A stretch of 6,387 nt of DNA from Armatimonadota bacterium (GTDB lineage Bacteria; Armatimonadota; SYMT01): positions 1 to 6,387 of the forward strand of contig JAJFMS010000386.1 in NCBI GenBank assembly GCA_020696885.1, written 5' to 3'. Both the position numbers and the translations under genes were made by a program. The notes beneath the pieces were generated by a model. It was not told where the DNA came from, made no database searches, and saw nothing but the letters and a program-made list of their open reading frames with translations. Below, one piece after another: positions 1 through 5,388 of the stretch (position 1 is the stretch's first letter; each line of letters starts with the position of its first letter).

Positions 1-1
1 C

Positions 2-421
2 TCGCTGGGCTTCGGCACCGCCTACTCCTACCGGGTGGTCGCCACCAACTCCGGCGGTGAGGCGGCGGCTTCCAACGAGGCGACGGCGGTTACGGACGCG
101 GCGCCGGTGCCGCCGCGAATCCAGCTCTCCGCCAGCGTGCTGGACTTCGGAGATGCCGCGGTAGGCCGCAAGGTCAAGCGCCGCCTCACGATCGAGAACG
201 TCGGGGGCGCGCCGCTGCTCGTGAGCGTCGGCTCGGTGGAAAAGCCGTTCAGGATCCTCTCGGGCGGTGGTAGGTTCCGGCTGGGGAAAGGCCGAAAGCG
301 GGTGGTGGTGATCCAGTTCAGCCCGACGGAGCCGATCCCGGAGTTCGGCGAGCTGTCGATCGAGAGCACCGATCCGGATCTACCGAGCACTTTCGTGACA
401 TTGACCGGCGAGGGAGAGTAG
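2..421 (+). CDS. C-terminal part of a fibronectin-III + ASH/HYDIN-domain protein (5' truncated)
   Basis: The reading frame is open from base 2 to the TAG at 419-421, so the gene enters from outside the window. The first ~35 residues (AYSYRVVATNSGGEAAASNE and following) look like the last strands of a fibronectin type III repeat. After an Ala/Pro linker (about 102-118) comes a complete ~100-residue ASPM/SPD-2/Hydin-like beta domain. Its marks are LDFGDAAVG, LTIENVGGAPLLV, a FSP turn, and the terminal TFVTLTGEGE. Such domains are common in large secreted or surface beta-sandwich proteins ('choice-of-anchor D'), where they probably act as adhesion or structural modules. The protein ends directly after this domain, with no sorting tail visible. 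A GTG at 35 could be called as a start, but it falls inside the FnIII strand and is not credible. The stop lies 2 nt before the next gene, whose ribosome-binding site is inside this one. Domain identity is fairly sure; the whole-protein function is unknown. Confidence 0.8.
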   Translation, partial: SLGFGTAYSYRVVATNSGGEAAASNEATAVTDAAPVPPRIQLSASVLDFGDAAVGRKVKRRLTIENVGGAPLLVSVGSVEKPFRILSGGGRFRLGKGRKRVVVIQFSPTEPIPEFGELSIESTDPDLPSTFVTLTGEGE

Positions 422-423
422 CC

Positions 424-1536
424 ATGGCGCGTCTCTGGGGCAAAGAGTGGACCCGTGCGGAGCTGGAGCAGCGGGTCGGCGACATCCTGCAGATTGGCGG
501 GGTGCGGCTGATCGAGCTGGCGGACGGCAAGGAGCGGGGCGTGCGCGCGGCCCAGTTCCGCACCGGCTCCGGCCTGGCGTTCACGGTGCTGCTGGACCGC
601 GGCATGGACATCTCTCACGCGGACTCGAACGGCCGCGCGCTGAACTGGCGGTCGATGACCGAGGACGCGCACCCGATGTACTTCGAGCCGACCGGCGAGC
701 CGGGCGGGCTGGGCTGGGTGCGCACGTTCTACGGCGGGCTGATGACCACCTGCGGCCTCAACTGGGCCGGCGCCCCCTGCCGGGACGAACAGGCCGGCCC
801 GGCCCGCCTCGGCGCTCGCGACTTGGGGCTCCACGGCTACATCTCCCACACCCCGGCCAAGAACGTCTACGCAGACGGCGCCTGGGAAGGCGACGAGTAC
901 CGGATGTGGGTGCGCGGCCGGTGCCAGGAAGCGCTCGTCTTCGGTGAGAACCTCATCCTCCACCGGGAGATCAGCACGAAGCTCGGCAGCAACGCAATCA
1001 CGGTCCGCGACCGCGTGGAGAACGCCGGCTTCGACCGCGCGGAGCACATGCTGCTCTACCACATCAACATCGGCTTCCCGGCGCTCGATGCAGGTTCGGA
1101 GCTGCTCTCCCCCTCCCGCAGCATCACCCCCCGCGATGACGCCGCCGCCGAGGGCCAGGAGACGGCGCGCCTGCTGGACGCGCCGATGCACAACTACCAC
1201 GAGAAAGCCTACTTCCACGATCTCGGCACCGCGCCGGACGGCACCACGGGTACCGCCGTGGTGAACCGCGCCCTGGGCTTCGGGGTCTACGTGAAGTTCA
1301 ACCGCAACGAGCTCCCCTACTACACCCAGTGGAAGATGATGGGCCAGCGGAACTACGTGGTCGGCATGGAGCCCGCCAACTGCCTGCCGGTCGGCCGCGC
1401 TGCAGAGCGGGATGCGGGGCGACTGCAGTACCTGGAAGGGCGCGAGGAGCGGGAGTACACGCTGGAGCTGGGAGCGTTGACCTCCGCCGAGGAGATCGCG
1501 GCGTTTGAGGCGGAAGTGGCGGGCTGGCAGGGGTAA
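424..1536 (+). CDS. DUF4432 family protein, aldose-1-epimerase-like (galactose mutarotase fold)
   Basis: This is a 370-residue protein, full length for the DUF4432 branch of the galactose-mutarotase-like superfamily. Visible landmarks are LLDRGMDI (56-63), YGGLMTTCGLNW (103-114), GLHGYISHTPAKNV (135-148), LLYHINIGFP (210-219) and QWKMMGQRNYVVGMEPAN (302-319). By analogy with aldose 1-epimerase, His213 and Glu316 are the likely acid and base; that assignment is inference. There is no signal peptide, so it should be cytoplasmic. It probably interconverts anomers or epimers of a sugar or sugar derivative, but the substrate is unknown. The ATG at 424 is supported by GGGAG at 412-416 with 7-nt spacing, which lies in the 3' end of the preceding gene; the gap to that stop is 2 nt, so the two are probably cotranscribed and translationally coupled. 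The N-terminal MARLWGKEWTRAEL is a natural start for the family. Family confidence is high; reaction confidence is low. Confidence 0.9.
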   Translation: MARLWGKEWTRAELEQRVGDILQIGGVRLIELADGKERGVRAAQFRTGSGLAFTVLLDRGMDISHADSNGRALNWRSMTEDAHPMYFEPTGEPGGLGWVRTFYGGLMTTCGLNWAGAPCRDEQAGPARLGARDLGLHGYISHTPAKNVYADGAWEGDEYRMWVRGRCQEALVFGENLILHREISTKLGSNAITVRDRVENAGFDRAEHMLLYHINIGFPALDAGSELLSPSRSITPRDDAAAEGQETARLLDAPMHNYHEKAYFHDLGTAPDGTTGTAVVNRALGFGVYVKFNRNELPYYTQWKMMGQRNYVVGMEPANCLPVGRAAERDAGRLQYLEGREEREYTLELGALTSAEEIAAFEAEVAGWQG

Positions 1537-1580
1537 GGTTGGGGTTTGGTCAGCTCGGCCGCTAAAGAGAGGGCCGTGAG

Positions 1581-1706
1581 CGGATCCTGCCACGCGTCGC
1601 AATGACGTGGAGGTGCGGGGACGGTAGTTCGTTACCAGAAGAACCGTCATGGCGAGGGAGCGTCTTTTGCTCCCGTGGCCATCCCGAACGTGGACGGATC
1701 CTGCCA
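1581..1706. repeat. REP-like intergenic repeat cluster (CGTCAT-GCGA type)
   Basis: CGGATCCTGCCA occurs twice as a direct repeat, at 1581-1592 and 1695-1706. TCGCAATGACG (1597-1607) is the reverse complement of CGTCATTGCGA, and CGTCATGGCGA at 1645-1655 matches it with one difference, so two copies face each other. Elements beginning CGTCATTGCGAG and ending in a GGCAATCC-like motif are known as dispersed intergenic repeats in several bacterial groups. The GTGGCCATCC at 1675-1684 fits that pattern. This looks like one or two related elements in opposite orientation. Whether they are repeated elsewhere in this genome cannot be seen from the window. Confidence 0.5.
1649..1682. terminator. Compound hairpin, possible bidirectional terminator
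   Basis: GGGAGC (1656-1661) pairs with GCTCCC (1669-1674) around the loop GTCTTTT. Outside a small internal loop (GA opposite GTG), ATGGC (1649-1653) pairs with GCCAT (1678-1682). The structure can form on either strand and lies between two converging genes. No clear U-tract follows on either side, so it is not a canonical intrinsic terminator. It is equally the core of the REP-like element. Confidence 0.4.
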
Positions 1707-1794
1707 GACGCCGAAGTGCAAGGGCTGGAGCCGAAGCCCTGAACGGCGGTGTGCGGGGCGAGTCACGGCAAGCCGCGCCTCACCCCGTTTACCG

Positions 1795-3102
1795 TCAGGC
1801 TTCTGCGGGCTCCGGAACCTGGTCCGTGCGGATGATCAGCACCTTCCGCACCCGCTGGCCGTCCATCTCTTTCACCTGGAGCGCGTAGGAGCCGGCCTCC
1901 AGCGTGGTCTCGACCTCCGGGATGCCGCCCAGCACGTCGAGGACCCAGCCGCCCACCGTTTCCGATTCGTTCTCGGGGAGCTCGATCTCGTAGTCGACCT
2001 TCAGGTCGGACAGCATCACCTTGCCATCCACCAGGTACTGCCCTTCGGCGATGATCTGGACGTCCGGCAATGGCTCTTCGAACTCGTCGTGGATCTCGCC
2101 CACGATCTCTTCGAGCACGTCTTCCAGCGTGACGATGCCGGCGGTCCCGCCGTACTCGTCCACCACGACCGCCATGTGCATCTTCCGGAGCTGGAACTCG
2201 CGGAGGAGCTGATCGATCGACTTCGTCTCCGGCACGAAGATGATGTCCCGCTTTACCTGGCGGATGTCCACTCCGGTCTGGCGGGCGCGCACCAGGTCCT
2301 TGATGTGGATCATGCCGATCACGTGGTCCGAGTCGCCCTCACACAGCGGGTACCGGGTGTAGGTGTGCGAGTCCGCGATCTCCAGGTTCCGCTCCAGCGG
2401 CCACGTGGCGTCCAGATAGACCATGTCCACGCGGGGCACCATGATGTCCCATGACACCTTGTCCGCGAACTCGAAGACGTGCTTGACGAGGTCGACCTCG
2501 CTGTCTTTGAGCACGCCGCTCTCGCCGGACGCGGTGAGGATCATCCGGAGCTCTTCTTCCGAATGCGCCAGCTCGTGCTCCGAGGCGGGTTCGATGCGCA
2601 GGACGCGGAGGATCATGTTGGTCACCGCGTTCAGCATCCAGATCGCGGGACGGAAGATCGCGTAGAACCAGTGCAGCGGATAGGAGAGCGCCATCGCCGC
2701 TACTTCGGCGCGCTGGATCGCCCAGTACTTCGGCGCCTGCTCTCCGATCACGATGTGGATTGAGGTGACCACCGCAAGGCTGATCGTGAACGAGATGGAG
2801 TGGAGCGCGGCTTCCGGCACGCCCATGGAGTGGAGCAGCGGCTCCACCAGTTGAGCGACCACCGGCTCGCCGACGCGGCCCAGCGCGATGCTGGCGAGCG
2901 AGATACCGACCTGGCTCGCAGACAGGTACACGTCCATGTGGCGGATGGCGTGCATCGCCATCTTGGCCGAGCCCTTGCCTTCGTTCGCGAGCTCCGCGAT
3001 ACGGGTGGACCGCACCTTGACCAGTGCGAACTCAACGGCCACGAAGAAGCCGTTGAGGACCACCAGCAGGATGGCCACCAGGATATTTAGCCCAGTAGAC
3101 AT
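1795..3102 (-). CDS. CNNM/CorC (TlyC-type) transmembrane protein with CBS domains
   Basis: The protein has 435 residues with the standard family layout. The DUF21/CNNM membrane domain covers about 1-190, with hydrophobic helices near 5-27, 100-122 and 133-168 and the family motif LNGFFVAVEFALVKVRSTR. A CBS pair runs from about 218 to 335, starting MVPRVDMVYLD and ending with the signature VVVDEYGGTAGIVTLEDVLEEIVGEI. A CorC_HlyC domain follows at about 348-426. Relatives are inner-membrane proteins linked to Mg2+/Co2+ efflux or homeostasis; the older 'hemolysin' name is historical. The frame extends upstream to a GTG at 3165, but the extra 21 residues are polar and unlike the family. ATG 3102 places the first helix correctly, although no good Shine-Dalgarno precedes it. 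The gene appears monocistronic, with a promoter at 3189-3217, and converges with the DUF4432 gene. All domains look intact. Confidence 0.93.
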   Translation of the reverse strand: MSTGLNILVAILLVVLNGFFVAVEFALVKVRSTRIAELANEGKGSAKMAMHAIRHMDVYLSASQVGISLASIALGRVGEPVVAQLVEPLLHSMGVPEAALHSISFTISLAVVTSIHIVIGEQAPKYWAIQRAEVAAMALSYPLHWFYAIFRPAIWMLNAVTNMILRVLRIEPASEHELAHSEEELRMILTASGESGVLKDSEVDLVKHVFEFADKVSWDIMVPRVDMVYLDATWPLERNLEIADSHTYTRYPLCEGDSDHVIGMIHIKDLVRARQTGVDIRQVKRDIIFVPETKSIDQLLREFQLRKMHMAVVVDEYGGTAGIVTLEDVLEEIVGEIHDEFEEPLPDVQIIAEGQYLVDGKVMLSDLKVDYEIELPENESETVGGWVLDVLGGIPEVETTLEAGSYALQVKEMDGQRVRKVLIIRTDQVPEPAEA

Positions 3103-3188
3103 AGTTGGCCCGGGCAGATCGTCAGATAACTGGTCCGCCGAGCAGGCCCGCTCCTTGCCCACCACTCGATTCGGTGGGTAACTCCCGC

Positions 3189-3217
3189 ATTATAACAGAT
3201 CGAAGCAAGGGACTCAG
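3189..3217 (-). promoter_or_regulatory. Predicted sigma-70-type promoter of the CNNM gene
   Basis: On the minus strand a perfect TATAAT (3189-3194) lies 17 nt downstream of CTGAGT (3212-3217), a weak -35 matching TTGACA at three positions. Transcription would begin near 3182, giving a leader of about 80 nt before the chosen ATG at 3102. That also argues against the GTG at 3165, which would have almost no leader. The consensus -10 stands out in a GC-rich region. Confidence 0.55.
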
Positions 3218-3218
3218 C

Positions 3219-3250
3219 GGGCCGGGGGGTGATTGATCACCTCCCGGCCC
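3219..3250. repeat. 15-bp inverted repeat with a 2-nt centre (strong hairpin)
   Basis: Bases 3219-3233 are complementary to 3236-3250 at 14 positions plus one G-T pair; the centre is TG, with core GGTGAT-TG-ATCACC and outer GGGCCGGG/CCCGGCCC. It sits directly upstream of the CNNM -35 and about 120 nt downstream of the stop of the minus-strand thioredoxin-fold gene. It may act as a rho-independent-like stop or insulator for that gene, but no T-run follows it on either strand. A protein-binding palindrome is the alternative. Confidence 0.6.
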
Positions 3251-3371
3251 CGTGACTGTTCACGGCAAGGATGGATGGCGTATGGAAGTGTGGGCGGCGC
3301 GGAGCTCCGTCGTCGGACTCCCGCACTCCCAGCCCCCGTCCGGACCCGCTCTGAACCGCCTCGCCGCAGCG

Positions 3372-3770
3372 CTAGTGTCGCCCGCCCGGATTCGAGCCGA
3401 AGCTTGGGGTCTTCCCACTACCGCGCCAGGTGGTATCCATGGAGCCGGTCGCTTCCTGCCCCCTGTTCTCCGGATCCCGCTCGTCGTCCGGAGGATAGGC
3501 TTCCGGATCGTCGTGGAGCCCCGCCTGCTCGTTCCGCAGGTACTTGCGGAGCTGGTCCGCTTCCGGCCAGCCCTGAAATGCGAGCTGGTTGTTCACCACA
3601 ATCGCCGGGGTGGCGACGACGCCGAGCCGTTGCGCCAGCTCCGGCTCCTGGTCCAGGCTCCGCTGGCGGATCCGCAGCGCCGGAAACTCGTCCTGGAGTG
3701 CGTGGAGCTGTTCGACCACGGGTTCAACCGAGGTGCTCTCCTCGTCTGTAAACAGCAAGACATGCAGCAT
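3372..3770 (-). CDS. Small thioredoxin-fold protein lacking the CXXC motif
   Basis: This is a 132-residue protein with an N-terminal thioredoxin/glutaredoxin-like domain (about 1-80). It has beta strand MLHVLLFTD, helix VEPVVEQLHALQDEF, strand LRIRQRSLD, helix QEPELAQRLG, and the cis-proline segment VVATPAIVVNNQLAFQGWP (51-69, Pro55). The position normally held by the redox CXXC is ESTS (11-14), and the protein has no cysteine at all, so thiol-disulfide chemistry is not expected. The C-terminal ~50 residues are polar and rich in Pro, Gly, Asp and Glu, probably disordered. The ATG at 3770 is preceded by AGGGAG (3781-3786) with 10-nt spacing. There is no signal peptide. It is transcribed divergently from the TA-like pair, 120 nt away. 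Its function is unknown; a binding or chaperone role is only a guess. Fold confidence is good. Confidence 0.75.
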   Translation of the reverse strand: MLHVLLFTDEESTSVEPVVEQLHALQDEFPALRIRQRSLDQEPELAQRLGVVATPAIVVNNQLAFQGWPEADQLRKYLRNEQAGLHDDPEAYPPDDERDPENRGQEATGSMDTTWRGSGKTPSFGSNPGGRH

Positions 3771-3831
3771 AGATGCGGTACTCCCTTCTCATCCGAACTC
3801 ATCGCCGGGGATTTACCCGCGAATGGGAAAG

Positions 3832-3860
3832 CTGACGCGCGACCTTTGCCGGAGTATACT
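3832..3860 (+). promoter_or_regulatory. Predicted promoter of the TA-like operon
   Basis: CTGACG (3832-3837, four matches to TTGACA) is followed by a 17-nt spacer and TATACT (3855-3860, five matches to TATAAT). Transcription would begin near 3867, about 24 nt before the antitoxin-like ATG at 3891. Confidence 0.6.
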
Positions 3861-3868
3861 GCGCGCAG
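3859..3868. promoter_or_regulatory. Palindrome over the predicted start site, possible autoregulatory operator
   Basis: CTGCGCGCAG is a perfect 10-bp palindrome overlapping the end of the -10 and the predicted start site. TA operons are typically repressed by their own antitoxin at such sites. Binding here is inferred from position and symmetry only, and GC-only palindromes are not rare in this DNA. Confidence 0.35.
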
Positions 3869-3890
3869 CATCCTAAGGAGATCCACAGCG

Positions 3891-4169
3891 ATGGCAGACT
3901 ATCAGCAGGTCCTGGCCGCGGCCAGGACGCTAAGCCGCGACGAACAGGCGCGGCTCGTCCGGGAGCTGGCGGGCCTTTCCAGCGCGCCCCTGGCCCAGCT
4001 CGGCTCCGCGCCGCCGCGGGCACCGGCGCCCCAGTCGGTGGCGTGGTTGAAGTCGGAGCGGGGACACGCCGTGCTCGCCACGGATACCGGCCCCGCGGAC
4101 GCGGACATCCCGGAGGGTGCCGCGGCGATCGCCGGCATGTGGGCCGGTGAGAAAGGGGCGCAGTCGTGA
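3891..4169 (+). CDS. Antitoxin-like small protein upstream of a PIN protein
   Basis: This 92-residue protein starts at ATG 3891, with AAGGAG at 3875-3880 and 10-nt spacing. Residues 2-30 (ADYQQVLAAARTLSRDEQAR and on) form an amphipathic helical segment like the N-termini of many small antitoxins of the 'LSxxEQxxLVxEL' style. Residues 31-49 are a Pro/Ala-rich linker. The C-terminal ~40 residues contain SVAWLKSERGHAVL and end in GAAAIAGMWAGEKGAQS, a plausible toxin-wrapping tail. No clear ribbon-helix-helix, AbrB or Phd/YefM fold is seen, so the DNA-binding class is uncertain. Its TGA overlaps the GTG of the PIN gene (GTGA), the usual antitoxin-toxin arrangement. The same frame is open upstream to 3252, but that stretch is antisense to the thioredoxin-fold gene and precedes the promoter, so it is not coding. 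The antitoxin role is inferred mainly from position. Confidence 0.65.
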   Translation: MADYQQVLAAARTLSRDEQARLVRELAGLSSAPLAQLGSAPPRAPAPQSVAWLKSERGHAVLATDTGPADADIPEGAAAIAGMWAGEKGAQS

Positions 4170-4573
4170 GCATCCGGCTAGGCACGTTCCGCCAGGCGGC
4201 GGTGGTGGCGACGGACGTCTGCTTCGACCTGGCGCTGGGCGTTCCGGCGGCGGTGGAGTTCTTCCGCAATCCGCCGGTGGAGATCCGCCTCGCCACGGCC
4301 ACCTACCTGGAACTGCTGGACGGCGCGCGCACGCCCGAGGAGCAGCGGCGGCTGAAGCGGTTCGTGCAGGGATTTGCGGTCCTGTCACTGGGACCGATGG
4401 CGTCCTCGCGTGCCGTGGAGCTGATGCTGGCGCACGGGATTACGGACGGGCTGGAGCCGCTGCAGGCGCTGGCCGCGGCCACGGCGCTGGCGCACGAGAT
4501 TCCGCTGCTCACCCGGAATCCGGTCCCCTACCGGAACATCCCGGACCTGAAGGTGATCGTGCCGTACGAATAG
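4166..4573 (+). CDS. PIN-domain (VapC-like) protein with apparently degenerate active site
   Basis: This 135-residue protein starts at GTG 4166, overlapping the previous stop; GAAAGGGG at 4151-4158 gives a good ribosome-binding site. The PIN core is recognisable: VVATDVCFDLALGVPAAVEFF (13-33) for strand 1 and helix 1, ATYLELLDGA (45-54) with the conserved Glu49, and LQALAAATALAHEIPLLTRN (99-118) for the C-terminal helix and strand. VapC toxins are Mg2+-dependent RNases using Asp/Glu clusters. Aligned to the usual LDTNVLIDL, the first catalytic Asp falls on Ala15, with Asp17 two residues later. Aligned to DALIAATAL, the third Asp falls on Gln100. Glu49 and Asn118 remain. It may be inactive, have a displaced metal site (Asp17, Asp21, Asp94 or Glu97 could contribute), or serve a non-nuclease role. 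Family assignment is fairly sure; activity is doubtful. Confidence 0.75.
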   Translation: MSIRLGTFRQAAVVATDVCFDLALGVPAAVEFFRNPPVEIRLATATYLELLDGARTPEEQRRLKRFVQGFAVLSLGPMASSRAVELMLAHGITDGLEPLQALAAATALAHEIPLLTRNPVPYRNIPDLKVIVPYE

Positions 4574-4630
4574 ACGGTCATCGGCGGCGTCAGGCAGGGC
4601 ACGCAGCGGCGGCAGTTCGACCAGAGCGGG

Positions 4631-4722
4631 GTGATGGAGTAGTGGAGTAGTGGAGTAGTGTGCGGATGGTGCGGCCTACGGCGGCGTCTCCCCCAATACT
4701 CCTCTACTCCAACACTCCTCAC
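4631..4722. repeat. 8-bp-period GGAGT array facing an inverted ACTCC array (long imperfect hairpin)
   Basis: TGGAGTAG occurs three times in tandem at 4635-4642, 4643-4650 and 4651-4658. On the other side, ACTCC occurs at 4698, 4706 and 4714, also with an 8-base period. The left arm (4631-4662) is complementary to the right arm (4691-4722) at about 26 of 31 positions, with small bulges and a loop of about 28 nt. It lies in the 158-nt convergent gap between the PIN gene and the minus-strand DUF1080 gene. It could end both transcripts or be a mobile or dispersed repeat. No gene is seen in the rest of the gap. Confidence 0.65.
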
Positions 4723-4731
4723 CGCCTGCGT

Positions 4732-5385
4732 CTACAGCTCGCGGATCTCGATGTTCCGGAAGTCCACGGGATCGCCGTGGCTCTGGACGCCGACGAGCCC
4801 CTTCCGGGGCCGCTTACCCAGCGCGACTTTGCCCTTGCCGAGGGAGTCATTGTACTGGTCCAGGTTTGCGTTGATGATCTCGACGCCGTTCAGCTTCACG
4901 CGGACCTCGGGACCCTTGCAGCGGATCTCGTACCGGTTCCACTCCCCCGGCGGCTTCTGTGGCTTGGACTTCGGCGCTACGTGGGTGTAGATCGAGCCGT
5001 TCGCCTGGTCGGGCTTCAGCCCCTTGTACTGCGGATGATCGTCGTCGAGGATCTGGATCTCCATCCCTTCGGTGGAGGGCCAGCCCCCGCGCGGAAACCG
5101 CAGCCCGACGCCGGTATTACCCGCGGGCGGGATCCGGTACTCCAGGCGCAATTCGAAGTCCCCGTACTCCTTGTCGGCCGCCAGGTAGCCGCCGCCGGGT
5201 TTCACGCAGGAGACCAGCTCGCCGCGCGCCTCCCAGGATTCCAGCTTGCCGCTTTCCACGTGCCAGCCGGAGAGGTCCTTCCCGTTGTACAGCCGGACCC
5301 AGTCCGCCGCGCCTGCTTCCGCCATCGTGAGCCCCAGGGCGCCACAGCCGGCGGCGCCCGCCAGTAACGAACGTCGGGTGATCAT
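4732..5385 (-). CDS. Exported DUF1080 (3-keto-disaccharide hydrolase) protein, paralogue 1
   Basis: The protein has 217 residues. It begins with a twin-arginine-like signal, TRRSLLAGAAGCGALGL, and probable cleavage after an Ala near residue 26-27 (AEAGAADW), so it should be exported. The mature part is a single DUF1080 (PF06439) concanavalin-like beta-sandwich. Landmarks are VRLYNGKDLSGW (30-41), YGDFELRLEYRI (74-85), GNTGVGLRF (89-97), EGMEIQILDDD (106-116), EWNRYEIRCKG (148-158), VRVKLNGVEI (161-170) and the end VDFRNIEIREL. The family is annotated as 3-keto-disaccharide hydrolase, acting on oxidised glycosides; the exact substrate is unknown here. ATG 5385 lies 3 nt after the stop of the upstream paralogue, with GGGAG (5395-5399) inside that gene's last codons and 9-nt spacing, so translation is probably coupled. 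Length is typical for a stand-alone DUF1080 domain. Confidence 0.92.
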   Translation of the reverse strand: MITRRSLLAGAAGCGALGLTMAEAGAADWVRLYNGKDLSGWHVESGKLESWEARGELVSCVKPGGGYLAADKEYGDFELRLEYRIPPAGNTGVGLRFPRGGWPSTEGMEIQILDDDHPQYKGLKPDQANGSIYTHVAPKSKPQKPPGEWNRYEIRCKGPEVRVKLNGVEIINANLDQYNDSLGKGKVALGKRPRKGLVGVQSHGDPVDFRNIEIREL

Positions 5386-5388
5386 CGG

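Larger units (their letters stand above)
1537..1794. other. Convergent intergenic region with repeats and a hairpin
   Basis: These 258 bases separate the plus-strand DUF4432 gene from the minus-strand CNNM gene, so both transcripts end here. No credible gene is seen: the short open frames have no ribosome-binding site or family resemblance. The region holds a 12-bp direct repeat, an 11-bp inverted repeat and a compound hairpin, each annotated separately. The part from about 1707 to 1794 shows nothing recognisable. A role in bidirectional transcription termination, or as a dispersed repeat, is inferred. Confidence 0.6.

Noticed and set aside
28..1650. 540-codon open frame on the minus strand
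   Set aside because: It is antisense to the FnIII/HYDIN fragment and the DUF4432 gene, both of which have clear family motifs. Its translation is compositionally biased (Val/Ala/Arg/His-rich) and resembles no family, a typical GC-rich shadow frame.
1675..2454. 259-codon plus-strand frame opposite the CNNM gene
   Set aside because: It is antisense to the CBS/CorC part of a well-recognised protein; the Asp/His/Val-rich translation is a codon shadow.
3103..3165. GTG start at 3165 adding 21 residues to the CNNM protein
   Set aside because: The extra residues are polar and precede the first membrane helix, unlike the family, and the predicted transcription start (~3182) would leave almost no leader.
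3360..3440. tRNA-like T-arm (GGCTCGAATCC on the minus strand)
   Set aside because: No matching acceptor, D or anticodon stem could be built around it, and most of it is the coding end of the thioredoxin-fold gene.
3252..3890. In-frame upstream extension of the antitoxin-like gene (305 codons in total)
   Set aside because: It overlaps the thioredoxin-fold gene on the opposite strand and lies upstream of the predicted TA promoter. A good Shine-Dalgarno sits before ATG 3891, and the extension has no recognisable domain.
4117..4650. 177-codon frame overlapping the PIN gene on the same strand
   Set aside because: The translation is Arg/Gly/Ala-rich without a domain, while the overlapping frame gives a recognisable PIN protein in a GTGA-coupled pair.
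4635..4722. CRISPR-like array from the regularly spaced GGAGT/ACTCC units
   Set aside because: The period is only 8 bases with no unique spacers, and the right-hand units are inverted, so this is a repeat hairpin and not CRISPR.
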